From the NCBI GenBank assembly GCA_020342235.1, contig CP073214.1, positions 1,984,001-2,048,000 of the forward strand: 64,000 nt of DNA. The letters are read 5' to 3'. The translations under genes were made by a program, and so were the position numbers. Positions 54,700 through 64,000 of the stretch are shown here, one piece after another. Every line of letters starts with the position of its first letter. Positions within the stretch are counted from its first letter, which is position 1. Source of the DNA: Saccharomycopsis phalli. Its lineage: Eukaryota; Ascomycota; Saccharomycetes; Ascoideales; Saccharomycopsidaceae. A model generated the notes under the pieces. It saw only the letters and a program-made list of their open reading frames with translations. It ran no database searches and was not told the DNA's origin.

Positions 54700-55262
54700 A
54701 TTGCACATCAAAGATAAATCAACGACAGAAATCCAAGCCAGTCGAAGCAATACGCTCCCCCCGACTCAAACAAAACCCAGTCCCTTGCATAAATAACTGA
54801 TAATGCCAAAGACCACTGAATTACTCCCACAAGACTTGCCAACGACAAACTTCTCTTTCTAAACCACCAACTGGTCCAAAATCTCAAGGATATTTAGCCA
54901 ACCTTCAATAGAACAGTCTAGTACCATAAAACAGCCCAACTTGCAATCCCAAGTGCCCATTGCGAGAATCCCTCTTTGCATTTTACAATTCATCCTGCCC
55001 ATGTTTACAGATATTTCAATTCCGCAAAGGTCTCACAATCACTTTACAGACGCAATAGCAGCTCACTCGTGGATTTTACTCGTTAGTCCTGGTGTAGATC
55101 CTTTACAGCTACAAAGGCCCCTGGTACTCGGGTCAGATCCATGACTCTGATCATTCTTAACATCCAACCAAAAGTCTTATCCTCAAGGATTTCTCGACTC
55201 CTATTTACCGACCCTGTCCTTGGATTTCACAGTGAAATATCAGTCTCCTTTTCTGGACCCTA
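54700..55262 (+). mobile_element. LINE family A2 remnant interrupted by an LTR
   Basis: Contains a CNPKCP-type sequence (TGCAATCCCAAGTGCCCATT) and ends GTGAAATATCAGTCTCC...CCTAGTGCC, matching the A2 3' UTR at 26290-26330. The last bases are the target site of the solo LTR that follows. Confidence 0.6.
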
Positions 55263-55267
55263 GTGCC

Positions 55268-55504
55268 TGTTGAAGATGTCGAAGATCTGAGAGATTAAGT
55301 GTTGAAGATTGTTGAAGAAGTTAACTGAGGCCGTACGGACAATAGCATGAGGCCGTACGAACAACGATCTCAGAAGCCGAAGGTAACTGAAGGCATCTCA
55401 GAAAAGAATATAAATAGGAGAAGAAATAGCTAGTATAGTAACAAGAAGATGAATTATCTATAACAGTAGATATGGAAGCCATAAGGATCTGCTAGATTAC
55501 GACA
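55268..55504. mobile_element. Solo LTR, probably Ty1/copia type
   Basis: 237 bp starting TGTTGAAGATG and ending GATTACGACA, so TG...CA ends, flanked on both sides by the 5-bp direct repeat GTGCC (55263-55267 and 55505-55509), a typical integrase target-site duplication. A TATAAATA box lies inside. No internal retroelement sequence is attached, so it is a fossil left by LTR-LTR recombination. It sits inside the A2 LINE remnant and is therefore younger than it; the intact target repeat suggests modest age. Confidence 0.75.
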
Positions 55505-55509
55505 GTGCC

Positions 55510-56060
55510 ATTGTCCATAGATAGTCATCTACCCATTCTTCACGTACGGTACTGGTCTCATTTTACGCCAGATTCACATTAGTTAACTTTCTAGAGCTGT
55601 CTTAACAACAAGTTGCACGTGTCTTCAAGTTCCAACCCAACTGCTTCATACTATATGTACGAATATCGTGACCGTCTAGCTTATTTATTTTGAAGCAGCT
55701 CAAAAGACTCTGCTACCATTTTTACTTCTGAGACCAATTTTTACCTCATTTTGAAACTTCAAACAAATACCCAAGACATTTATCATATGCATGCAGCCTT
55801 TCAACATGTTTGATTAATGTGAAACATTTTTGACATGGCAAACAATTGGACACGAACCATGTCAAACATTAACTTGCCCGTAACATATTCAAACTGAGTA
55901 ATTTGTTCTTGGTAATTTGCAAATTATAACGGTACCGCCATGTAACCTTGGACTACCACATATAAGTCGACTGAACAAGACGCAAAGGTTCCTGATGGAT
56001 GTGGTATAAAAGCAGACCCAGCTCCATGAATTATCATCATTCCAACTACTAAAATACAAA
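55510..56060. promoter_or_regulatory. Promoter region of the secreted peptide gene
   Basis: A TATA box (TATAAAA, 56005-56011) lies 50 bp before the ATG, and the leader is A/C-rich (CTACTAAAATACAAA), as in strongly expressed yeast genes. The upstream 450 bp are AT-rich with repeated CAAACAT/ACATGTTTG-like words near 55800-55880. No gene. Confidence 0.55.
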
Positions 56061-56351
56061 ATGCAATTTCAGACTCTCTTTACTATTGCTTCTATTGCTT
56101 TGACTACAGTTGCTTTCCCTGTAAACGGGGATACTACTTTGGCAACCTCGACCATCCAAACTGCTAATGAGACCCCTGTTGCTTCCGATGACGCCGATGA
56201 TGTTCAAGAAAAGAGATTGGGCAACATGCGCTCCTTGGCTTTAGTTAGCTTGATTGGCCAAAAATTGGATCCCCAGGCAGAAGCCCAAGTCGCCGAATAT
56301 ATTAGAAATCTCCCACTGCGTGGACCTGCCCGTCCCGCCAAAGGTAAATAA
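56061..56351 (+). CDS. Small secreted pre-pro-peptide with a Kex2 site
   Basis: 96 residues. A clear signal peptide (1-~18, hydrophobic FTIASIALTTVAF) precedes a Thr/Asp-rich pro-region with one N-glycosylation sequon (NET ~36). A single Lys-Arg site at 51-52 (VQEKR) then leaves a 44-residue C-terminal peptide starting LGNMRSLALVSLIG and ending in a basic, Pro-rich tail (GPARPAKGK). The first part of that peptide could form an amphipathic helix. This is the general layout of yeast Kex2-processed peptides (pheromones, secreted small peptides), but no alpha-factor-like repeat or signature is present and I do not recognise a family. It is isolated from other genes, with its own TATA promoter. 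Codon 86 is CTG (Ser if recoded). Confidence 0.7.
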   Translation: MQFQTLFTIASIALTTVAFPVNGDTTLATSTIQTANETPVASDDADDVQEKRLGNMRSLALVSLIGQKLDPQAEAQVAEYIRNLPLRGPARPAKGK

Positions 56352-57708
56352 GTTAATAAAGACTGATACTGCTGGTCAGTATTGCAGTATAGATTCAAAT
56401 TGACGGAATTTCAAACGAATGTGTAGACTGAATTTGTTAATGACAGCAGTTGTTATATGGCAATTTCTAGTTCACCTTAAAACCAAACCCCTGCTTTTTT
56501 ATCATCATTTCAACTCTTTCACGTCAGTAAACAAGACAAGAAGTTTACTATTTAGCAGGACAAGAAATCATGTGTCGTTGGTATACTTCACTCACCGCCA
56601 ATATTCTAATATTCTAATACTCTATGTATCTAGCAAGCCTGGGCAACTCCTACTCTCTGTAGCTACCAAAAAGTAAAACCTCGTTTCTATCAAACATTTC
56701 TCGGGACTGGAGAACCATCTGAATCTCAAAATGGCTTTTAGTGTCTCAATATGAACCTGTGCTACAGGAAACCCAAGGTCGATAAAGACTTTTCCAGCTA
56801 GATATTCAAGTGGTTTGTCGTGTGTAATTTCATATTCGTATTTATTTCTTTGGTTAGATTATAGTGGTTTGCTTGGCTTGGTTTGCCAAACAGAATGGAA
56901 TTGACAATGTGTCAATGTGATTTATGGAGGTTCTAAAGTGAGTCATTTCTTTATTATACAAATATAGATGGATATAGACAAGTGTAGATGTGATTCTGCT
57001 CATGTGTATTGGACTAGTGGAATACACATTACAGCATACTAGGAAATGTTGTAATGTAGCTAAAAGGCCTTTACCACTGTCTTTTATTATGGAGTAGGTT
57101 TCTTGTACCTATATTATTCTGGTACGAGCACCAACCATCCATGACTCTTGGTACTATGTGGTTTATTTCGGAACTTTGCCATCTTTGGAACTACCTCTAG
57201 AACTGTCACTCAAACTTTCTCTAGAACTGTCACTCGAACTACCTCCAGAACTATCTCTTTAACACCATCGCTTTAGAACTTCATCCGGTCAATCACTTGC
57301 CTCAATGTAATAGTCTAACCGCAACCACTCCTTTCTACAGTGAACGATCCCCTTTTCAAGTATAGTCAGATTGCCAAACAATACTTCAGCCGTGATGACA
57401 GGAAAGTGGCACAGCTACAAAGTCAGCACAATAATTTTAGTTTCTGATTAAAAGACTATCTAAGAGGCCAAACTACCTGGATCACCAACGTCAAGAACCT
57501 GGATATTCCATCAATCATTCCAATCCAAACAATACATGGATATAGTCCCACCATTCTAATATTTCCTAAACTGATATCATGATGGATCTCAAAGTAACTC
57601 AACACTGACTATGAATATAATACAGACAAGAGCACTACATTTTGATTAAAAGCTCACGGTCAATAACAGAATAGCCGAGAGACAAATACCCCGATCCCGC
57701 CACATCCG
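56352..57708. other. 1.35-kb spacer, no gene seen
   Basis: AT-rich; short TCTAGAACTGTCACTCGAAC-like repeats at about 57195-57255. No ORF with recognisable content on either strand. Confidence 0.6.
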
Positions 57709-58878
57709 TTACTGGTATCTAAAACTCATAATCAACCTGTCCAATCGCTGGACCTGGTTAAACTCCTCCTCGTTCCAGACCTCACTGCTTGGCTTGTCGC
57801 CGATATAACTGTCGCTCAAGTAGTCCTCCAAGTCGTCGCTCTTGTACCCCTTGACCAACATATCGTGGCCTTGCTTGCTAATCAGCTTCAAGATCTCCAA
57901 AGTGTGCTTGTTTGGGGTGACGGCACCCATGCGGATTTCCAAGAGCAAGTTCTCGATACGGTTCAAGTCGCGGTAGCTGTTCCACAACAAGTCGAGAAGG
58001 AAGTTGTAGAGGTGGATGTCGCAGCCATAGACCAATATCTCGACTGGGCGGGCGACCTTGAGGGTCTCGAAGATCGTGATGATGTCGTTGACGACGCTGG
58101 GCGAACCAATGTCGTAGAGACGCTGGAACGCGGCGTTGAGAAGGATTGACAAGGTAAGATGGTTTACGAGGGGTGCGGCGGGGTTGTCTGCGCTGGCTTT
58201 TTTGATGGCGGCGTAGTTTTCAATGAGGGAGATGCTGTTGTTGGCGACTTCTTGGTACCGCAGGAGAATGGAGCCGTGGACGTACTCGATCAAGCTGTAG
58301 TCGTCAGGAATCGTGGATATGTGCTCTATCGACGGTGCCAAAGCCCCCGTGAGCTTGTTGCGGTTTTCCAGGGCAATGCTCGCGGGGTTGTCGGGTCTTT
58401 GTCGGGACTCGTACTTGCGCTTGTCCAAGTCCTCGACCAAGCGAGGAGGGGCATCTACGGAAAACTGGGCCAGTTTTGAGACGTCGAAGCTGACGGCGGT
58501 GGTTTTGCGCTGACGGTTGCGCATGATATTCTCAAAGATGTTGGTGATGGTTTCCTTTTCGCTGTCAATGAGCTCGCGCGTGGGCACTGGTTCCGACGAG
58601 GAGAAGCTTTGCAACTGCTGGGACTCGCGATCAGCCTGGTTTTTCCAGTCGTGGGAGTCTTCGCCCATGGCTTCGGACATGATGTTGAACATTGACATGA
58701 GCTCCAGCTCCAGTTCGGAGATGTCTTGTTTTAATATGGAGTCCAACGCCTGGGAGTCTGATTTGGTGTTGGTGTGGGGTGATTCGGGGTTGGTGTTGGG
58801 TGTTTTTGGGGCATTTCTTTGTGGGTGGAGGCGGCTGAATTGCCGGGGTAGAAGCCGTCGAGCTGTGGAGCGAAGCAT
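57709..58878 (-). CDS. Mitochondrial Mtf2-like protein
   Basis: The ATG at 58878 gives 389 residues; an in-frame TTG upstream is not used. An Arg-rich mitochondrial presequence (MLRSTARRLLPRQFSRL) is followed by a low-complexity stretch (20-45) and an acidic helical region. The C-terminal domain (~245-375) contains VYGCDIHLYNFLLDLLWNSY, then NRIENLLLEIRMGAVTPNKHTLEIL, resembling the Mtf2-like C-terminal domain and PPR helices. Mtf2/Nam1 couples mitochondrial transcription, RNA processing and translation in the matrix. Another PPR-like mitochondrial RNA protein is possible. Confidence 0.7.
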   Translation of the reverse strand: MLRSTARRLLPRQFSRLHPQRNAPKTPNTNPESPHTNTKSDSQALDSILKQDISELELELMSMFNIMSEAMGEDSHDWKNQADRESQQLQSFSSSEPVPTRELIDSEKETITNIFENIMRNRQRKTTAVSFDVSKLAQFSVDAPPRLVEDLDKRKYESRQRPDNPASIALENRNKLTGALAPSIEHISTIPDDYSLIEYVHGSILLRYQEVANNSISLIENYAAIKKASADNPAAPLVNHLTLSILLNAAFQRLYDIGSPSVVNDIITIFETLKVARPVEILVYGCDIHLYNFLLDLLWNSYRDLNRIENLLLEIRMGAVTPNKHTLEILKLISKQGHDMLVKGYKSDDLEDYLSDSYIGDKPSSEVWNEEEFNQVQRLDRLIMSFRYQ

Positions 58879-59774
58879 GAAAATGTTTTTCAAAATTTGG
58901 GGATGTAATGGGTGTGTAATGATATGATATTATATGATATGATATGATATGATATTATATTATATGATATTATATTATATGATATTTGTTGTTATGATAT
59001 ATGTTGTTATGATATATGTTATGATATTTTATGATATTGTATGATATTGTATGATATATCATGATTGTATGTAATATGGTATACAGGCTTGAAAAGTGAA
59101 TTTATGAGATGATAGAGTAGTAACATGAGGTGATATGATGTGTCTAATACGATTATATGTATATGGAATATGGAATGTAATGTGGAGTGGTAGTTGGAGT
59201 GGTGTACATGTCATGTATGACATGATTGTTATCACCAAATATCGTCTCGCCAAACAACGATACTCATACTATTCTTGTCATGACTATTTATTCTTGTCAT
59301 GACTATTTATTCTTGTCATGACTATTTATTCTTGTCATGACTATTTATTCTTGTCATGTTTATTAATTCTTGTCATGTCTATTAATTCTTGTCATGTCTA
59401 CTTATTCTCGTCTTGTCTACTTATTCTCGTCATGTCTACTCGTTCTTTTCACATCTGCTTATATCTTACCAAAGCATATCCAAAGTTGTACATATCTTAC
59501 TCACCTATTGCATCTTCCATATTACATGTTACACCTTCCATATTACTCCTTGCATACTATACCTTCCATAATACACCTTGCATATTACACCTTCCATATA
59601 TTACCCACCTACCCATATTTTACATCTTCCATATTCTATATCCTCACATATCTTCCATCTTCATCTTATCTTATCTTATCTTATCTTATCTTCATCATAC
59701 CTCCCCCTCCATCTTATACCTATCCCACTATCTCGCTCGTCCTACACTTTCACATGTATCCATTGCACTATTTA
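58879..59774. repeat. Spacer with ATGATAT, 19-bp and TTATC arrays
   Basis: ATGATATTAT-type units at 58918-59070; 19-bp units TCTTGTCATGACTATTTAT at about 59265-59370 grading into TCTTGTCATGTCTA variants to 59430; CATATTACACCTTC units at 59520-59600; (TTATC)n at 59665-59692. Plus-strand ORFs here are repeat-driven. No gene. Confidence 0.85.
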
Positions 59775-60047
59775 CTAATCATGAGGCTTCCCCGAAATCC
59801 GCGGATACAACCGCGCAGCATGATAATTAATCGGCGAAACCACATCCTTCACCGGCTTACTGGCAGCAACACAGCCCTTCAATTCCTTCTCGTAAGCCCT
59901 GCACAACTCGCTGCCCTCGCCGTTGGACGCCCAGCAGCCTAGCAAGGTGCTCATGAGCACGACGCACGAGTTTGTGCTCTGCTGCAACACTGGTTTCTTG
60001 ACCTTCAAGTGTGGAAGTGGCGGTAAACGGACGACTCGCTTGCTCAT
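59775..60047 (-). CDS. MRP10: Mitochondrial ribosomal protein Mrp10 (mS37, CHCH)
   Basis: The ATG at 60047 gives 90 residues (yeast 95). MSKRVVRLPPLPHLKVKKP is the conserved N-terminus. The twin CX9C motif is seen: CVVLMSTLLGC and CRAYEKELKGC. The C-terminus NYHAARLYPRISGKPHD is nearly invariant in fungi. A small-subunit mitoribosome protein oxidised by Mia40. Divergent from SIR2 with a 92-bp promoter containing a Reb1-like site. Confidence 0.96.
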   Translation of the reverse strand: MSKRVVRLPPLPHLKVKKPVLQQSTNSCVVLMSTLLGCWASNGEGSELCRAYEKELKGCVAASKPVKDVVSPINYHAARLYPRISGKPHD

Positions 60048-60088
60048 TTGACGACTCCAAAAACCAGTGGACAATTTTCATAGAGTGT

Positions 60089-60096
60089 CCGGGTAA
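60089..60096. promoter_or_regulatory. Reb1-like site in the MRP10/SIR2 promoter
   Basis: CCGGGTAA, in the middle of the 92-bp divergent promoter. Confidence 0.6.
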
Positions 60097-60139
60097 CCAG
60101 GTTGGTGATTTTCTTCCAACACACACTCCGTGTGTGGAC

Positions 60140-61453
60140 ATGAGTGATGAACACACAAGCGAGCCGCCGCTGAAGAGCCGCAAGCTTGCCAGCGACTCGA
60201 CGGTGCGCGGCGAGCAGGCACAGTCGCCTGTTTCGGGCGGATCCTCGGACAGCGAGCCGGACCGCGCGGTGGTGCCGCCGTTCAAGATGGAGGAGATCCA
60301 GGAGGTGCGGACGTTTCTCAAGGTGGAAGGCAGCGTGGCGTTTTTGAACAAGTACTTGCCCGAGATGGCGCTGTACGACGACATCATCCGGCTCACCATG
60401 CTTCTCGGATACTACCCGATGGAGCAGCAGGGCGAGACCAGGAACTTTGTGCGCATCGTCAAGTACCTCCAAAAGGCCATGGCCCGGGCCATGGAAATGC
60501 GCAGCCGGCTCCCGGGCTTTTCGCGCGTCGAGCAGGTCGTCGGACGCATCCGCAGCAGCAGCAACATCATTGTGGTCACCGGCGCCGGCATCTCGACCTC
60601 CCTTGGGATCCCCGACTTCCGCTCCAGCAAAGGGTTCTACAGCCGGCTCCTGCACTTGGGCTTGTCCGACCCGCAGGAGGTGTTTGACTTGGACTATTTC
60701 ACCGACGACCCGTCCATCTTCTACTCGATCGCCGACATGATCTTGCCGCCCGAAAACAGATTCTCGCCCTTGCACGGCTTCATCCGCTTGCTCCAGGACA
60801 AGGGCAAGTTGCTCCGCAACTACACCCAGAATATCGATAACCTCGAAAGCGCATGCGGAATCCAGCCCGACCGCATGGTCCAGTGCCACGGCTCGTTTGC
60901 CTCTGCCAGCTGCGTCTCGTGCGGGCTCAAAATCAAGGGCACCAAGATCTTCCCGCAGATCCGCAACCACGAGTTGCCCATCTGCCCGCGGTGCCTGCCG
61001 AAACGTGACCTGCTCGCCAGAACCGACAAGCTCGACGCCAATCCTTCTTATGGGGTCATGAAGCCGGACATCACCTTCTTTGGCGAAGACCTTCCGGACA
61101 AGTTCCACCAGAAGCTCGTGGAGGACGTCCGCCAGTGCGATCTTTTGATCTGCATCGGCACGTCTCTCAAGGTCGCGCCCGTCAGCGAAATCGTCAACAA
61201 AATCCCCGAGTCCGTGCCCCAGATCTTGATCAACAAGGACCCAGTGACCCACTGCGAGTTCGACGTCAGCCTACTTGGCTACTGCGACCAGGTCGCCGCG
61301 TTTTTGGCAGGAAAACTCGGCTGGCGCATCGACCATGAGGACTGGGACTCGTTGCAAAACAGCGCCATCGAGTGTCGTGCGGTTGACAGCGAGCTTGGGG
61401 TGTATGAAGTCACCGATGGGAAACAGCGGCAAGCTGCCAAGGATGTACTATAG
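60140..61453 (+). CDS. NAD-dependent deacetylase of the Sir2/Hst1 class
   Basis: The ATG at 60140 gives 437 residues; upstream in-frame GTG rejected. A disordered acidic N-terminus (1-60) is followed by a helical N-terminal sirtuin domain (LNKYLPEMALYDDIIRLTMLLGYYP, ~75-100). The catalytic core has GAGIS (~148), IPDFRS, TQNIDNLE, the catalytic His in QCHGSF (~250), a four-Cys zinc site (CVSC ~257, CPRC ~281), YGVMKPDITFFGE, CDLLICIGTSLKVAPVS and the C-terminal LLGYCD. The helical N-terminal domain and length place it with Sir2/Hst1 rather than Hst2, Hst3/4. It deacetylates histones H3/H4 using NAD+ in silencing or, as Hst1, in promoter repression. Which of the two it corresponds to cannot be told; many non-Saccharomyces yeasts have one. 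All CTG codons lie at non-conserved sites. Confidence 0.93.
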   Translation: MSDEHTSEPPLKSRKLASDSTVRGEQAQSPVSGGSSDSEPDRAVVPPFKMEEIQEVRTFLKVEGSVAFLNKYLPEMALYDDIIRLTMLLGYYPMEQQGETRNFVRIVKYLQKAMARAMEMRSRLPGFSRVEQVVGRIRSSSNIIVVTGAGISTSLGIPDFRSSKGFYSRLLHLGLSDPQEVFDLDYFTDDPSIFYSIADMILPPENRFSPLHGFIRLLQDKGKLLRNYTQNIDNLESACGIQPDRMVQCHGSFASASCVSCGLKIKGTKIFPQIRNHELPICPRCLPKRDLLARTDKLDANPSYGVMKPDITFFGEDLPDKFHQKLVEDVRQCDLLICIGTSLKVAPVSEIVNKIPESVPQILINKDPVTHCEFDVSLLGYCDQVAAFLAGKLGWRIDHEDWDSLQNSAIECRAVDSELGVYEVTDGKQRQAAKDVL

Positions 61454-62829
61454 AGGCAATGATTAGAGGTCGTTGGAGGTCATGATGCTGAATGTAAAGT
61501 ATTGGGTAATGTTATGCTTAATATCTATTTGTAGTGGGGATGACTGGGTGGATTGGTTGGATAGACTAGATGGCTGGATGGATGGACATGGATAGACTAG
61601 ATGACTGGGTGGATTGGTTGGATTGATTGGTTACTGTTAGACTGTCTGGATATACTGGCTGGATATACTGGCTGGATATGAATAGGCTGGATACTGTAAC
61701 TGTCTGTAATTGTCTGGATATGGATAGACGGTCTAGATAAAACTGTCTAGATGTACTGTCTAGATGTACTGTCTAGATGTACTGTCTGGATACTACAACT
61801 GTCTCGATAAAACTGTCTAGATGTACTGTCTGGATACTACAACTGTCTCGATAAAACTGTCTAAATGTACTGTCTAGATACTACAACTGTCTCGATAAAA
61901 CTGTCTAAATGTACTGTCTAGATACTACAACTGTCTCGATAAAACTGTCTAAATGTACTCCTGGGTCTGACTAGATATTGGATAGACGGTCTGGATAAAA
62001 ATGCCTGGATAAAACTGTCTGAATGTACTGCTGGGTGTACTACTCACTGGATACTATTGCATGTACAATTGGATAAAGCAGACTGGATAAAACAAATTGG
62101 ATATAAAACTGTTGGATGTACTGTTGGATAAAACAGACGGGATACAAAACTATTAGATGCACTGGTGGATAAAAACTGTCTGGAAACTGTTACATGTACT
62201 GTCAAATACACTGTATGTACTGTCAAATACACTGTATGTACTATTGAATGTACCATTGTATGTACCATTGATTGTCATTTACACATCTTTCTACACTGGC
62301 AAATCTAGCTGCAATCACAAAAGGTACCCTCAACCAGCGTCCATGATTGAATAACTGAATTTGTAAATAACTAGCCTTGTCAAAACCCAAATGTCAACAG
62401 CGTGGAATTAGTCTCCGCACCTCAATTGGTGTCATCACTAAACCTCACTAGACTTTTCACCAATGCTCATCTGGTACTCAATTGAATCCAAAGTCTCGAA
62501 AAGAAAAATCAATATGCTGAAATGTATTCATCATACTTAAAGTCTTGCCTGAGAGGATGCCATCGTCACGGATTCAATTCATTAGTGACAACCCTACGGC
62601 AGGATACCGTGCTAGTACTAAGGCAAAAGCTCAGTTTGTCCCATACAAATTACCAGCTTACTCAAAACCCGCCTGCAATTTTCTACCATTCAAACGGTTT
62701 TCTCTGAGCAACAAATATAGCGGCGCCCTAGTCTTTGCCAACAAGACCAACACATTTACAAGATGGCACAATTCTTCCTACACTTGAGATTCAGAAAACG
62801 TGGCTAATACAAGTAATATTACTATTTGC
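61454..62829. repeat. Large composite minisatellite (61.53-62.26 kb) and flank
   Basis: Units built on GTCTAGATGTACT, GATAAAACTGTCTAGATGT and ACTACAACTGTCTCG recur for about 700 bp, with higher-order copies of roughly 60 bp at 61800-61940; TGGATAGACTAGATGGCTGG units lead in at 61545-61680. 62260-62829 has no recognisable gene or repeat. Confidence 0.85.
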
Positions 62830-63385
62830 ATAACCAAAATTAATACTTATTTTGGTATTGGCTATATTGTCTCTGGCAATACGGTTATTTGACAAATATA
62901 TCTTCACTCAAGAACATCCTGTCCACATTGCTGTTGAAGTCCTTTGCCAGCCCTCATTCGGTTGGGATAAAAACTTCAATGTAAGCGGTCCTACTGTTGA
63001 CCCATTATACTTGTATCGCTTGTACAAGCCTGGTCGTCCTTTTCAAGTTTGACCACTCAATCTCACCATGTGCTGGAGAATCATGTTCCAACACGCTCCG
63101 ATAAAACTCTATAAGTTTGTAAACTGATTTTTGGTTGGAAACACTTTCCGCATGTTTCGTATTCCATCAGTGATGGAATTCGAGCTTCCAAGAGCTCTAG
63201 GCACCGGAGATCATGTATGATGGAAGGGCAGTGAGTCCACATCTTTTGCATTTTGGGTCGTCATTGCCAAATAGTTTGAGCAGTGAGCCGTCTGTGAGGC
63301 TTTTCCACTGACTAGTTGTGGTGTTAAACAGAAGATTGCCTTGGGCAAAATAAGACCTTTACTATGGTAATCGGGTCTACCTGGC
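62830..63385 (-). mobile_element. Longest LINE family B copy (3' ~550 bp)
   Basis: Reverse complement of the family B consensus: tail near 62835, 3' UTR, then the end of ORF2, whose knuckle reads PKCKRCG with GNDD upstream (63230-63290). It extends further 5' than the 25.2-kb copy and confirms that B is a LINE with an ORF2-like C-terminus. Degraded. Confidence 0.7.
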
Positions 63386-63423
63386 GAGGTCAATGCGGCA
63401 ATAATACAACACAAATGGTATGC

Positions 63424-63690
63424 CTGGCTCCAGAGGAGATTAATACTGAACGTCCACAATTAGAACCATATCGCTATATACTTGTCGGAAGAATGCTACA
63501 CGTAAAAATTTCTAGTCGACAAGTGTGTTGCAACGAACAGTGTGCATTTGCCCGGACCCTTGTTGACCTTGGTCGCCTCTGATCCAGATTGTCTGAAGAA
63601 ACCCCACAACAGCTCTCGAATAGTTGTCTGGGATTGAACTCAATTTGAGCTGTTTTGTCGATTTCCATTTGTCGATTCATACTTGTGGTG
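63424..63690 (-). mobile_element. Diverged LINE-A-like fragment
   Basis: GGCTCCAGAGGAGATTAATA and following bases resemble the start of the inverse family A 3' UTR (GGCTCCCAGGGGAGATTTAT at 50473). Similarity fades after about 63530. Confidence 0.35.
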
Positions 63691-63694
63691 TAAA

Positions 63695-63854
63695 ACCTGG
63701 TGCCCTTTGAGTCTGACCATGGACTGGAGGATCATGTTCCAGACGTTCTGGTAAAATTCTACAACATGGACTTTTGGCAAATACTCTTTCAAGCGTGAGG
63801 GGTATCATGTGAGGAGTCTTGTATTTCATCAATGTGTGATGGAATTCGAGGGAG
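63695..63854 (-). mobile_element. LINE family B fragment, second copy
   Basis: Resembles 63045-63190 in the same orientation (GGAGGATCATGTTCCAGACG, TTTCATCA-TGTGATGGAATTC). Confidence 0.6.
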
Positions 63855-63952
63855 GAGGTGGCTCAAGTCACTACCAAAGATCTAGGCAAAAGCACATTGC
63901 CTCTCCAATGCTCATTACCTTATATATTTAAAAGCTCTATTCGAAAGTTTTT
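63855..63952 (+). mobile_element. LINE family A, 3' UTR fragment
   Basis: GGAGGTGGCTCAAGTCACTA, CAAAGATCTAGGCAAAAGCA and TCGAAAGTTTTTG in plus orientation, head-on against the preceding B copy. Confidence 0.65.
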
Positions 63953-64000
63953 GTCAATGTCAAATTCCTCGTCTAGAGAGTGTGACATCATTACAAACTT
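63953..64000 (-). repeat. Dispersed repeat family C, copy 3 (runs off the window)
   Basis: Reverse complement reads AAGTTTGTAATGATGTCACA, CTCTCTAGACGAGG, matching the end of the copies at 14.4 and 26.9 kb. Confidence 0.5.

Noticed and set aside
59318-59942. 170- and 190-codon plus-strand ORFs
   Set aside because: They run through TCATGACTATTTATT and CATATTACAC repeats into MRP10 antisense; low-complexity Tyr/Ser/Ile/Leu translation.
60044-61252. 402-codon minus-strand ORF
   Set aside because: Exact antisense of the SIR2-type gene; GC-rich third positions keep the opposite strand open. No recognisable domain.
1208-62260. CRISPR array
   Set aside because: The repeats are head-to-tail minisatellites without spacers, in a eukaryotic genome.

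Overview
The window is nuclear DNA of a budding yeast (Saccharomycotina) outside the Saccharomyces family. About 30 compact, mostly intron-less genes encode recognisable yeast proteins (Nup192, Noc2, Ste20, Mif2, Abz1, Ppg1, Prp11, Hub1, Mrp10, a Sir2-type deacetylase). It also carries genes that S. cerevisiae lacks or has nearly lost (an LMBR1-family membrane protein, an Iec1-like INO80 zinc-finger protein, a CSN7-like PCI protein). Leucine is written with TTG, CTC and CTT. CTG is rare and falls at polar or variable positions, including one where fungal CENP-C proteins have serine. This points to a CUG-recoding lineage, most simply the CUG-Ser clade; translations quoted here use the standard code.

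Layout. 1-14 kb: a truncated MDR oxidoreductase, NUP192, a small repeat-bearing gene, CDC1, NOC2 and an unrecognised 583-residue protein. 14-15.3 kb: LINE debris. 15.4-23.1 kb: a putative spindle protein, the mitochondrial GTPase YLF2 (intron), AYR1 and MIF2. 23.5-27 kb: LINE debris around a small intron-containing FHA gene. 27-33.4 kb: STE20, an MFS transporter, a CSN7-like gene and an intron-bearing tRNA-Ile. 33.4-35.9 kb: an AT-rich, gene-poor island with a faint OTU-protease relic. 35.9-49.6 kb: RQT4, a small C2H2 protein, HUB1, ABZ1, PPG1 (intron), an LMBR1 protein, an IEC1-like gene and PRP11. 49.6-52.3 kb and 54-55.5 kb: LINE remnants and one solo LTR. 52.3-61.5 kb: ERS1, SDH5, a small secreted Kex2-type peptide precursor, an MTF2-like gene, MRP10 and SIR2/HST1. 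61.5-64 kb: a minisatellite and a pile of nested LINE fragments.

Three things stand out. First, the spliceosomal introns are only 38-40 nt long, with the branch site almost touching the 3' splice site. Second, nearly every intergenic spacer holds its own private minisatellite (units of 11-35 bp), and some of these run into coding sequence (STE20, the 6.4-kb ORF, the YLF2 stop codon). Third, several divergent promoters carry clusters of CACGTG boxes or Reb1-like TTACCCGG sites; the IEC1/PRP11 promoter has five in a tandem repeat.

The genes are housekeeping and do not form one pathway. Head-to-head pairs share short promoters: NOC2/11.8-kb gene, MFS/CSN7-like, PPG1/LMBR1, IEC1/PRP11, ERS1/SDH5 and MRP10/SIR2.
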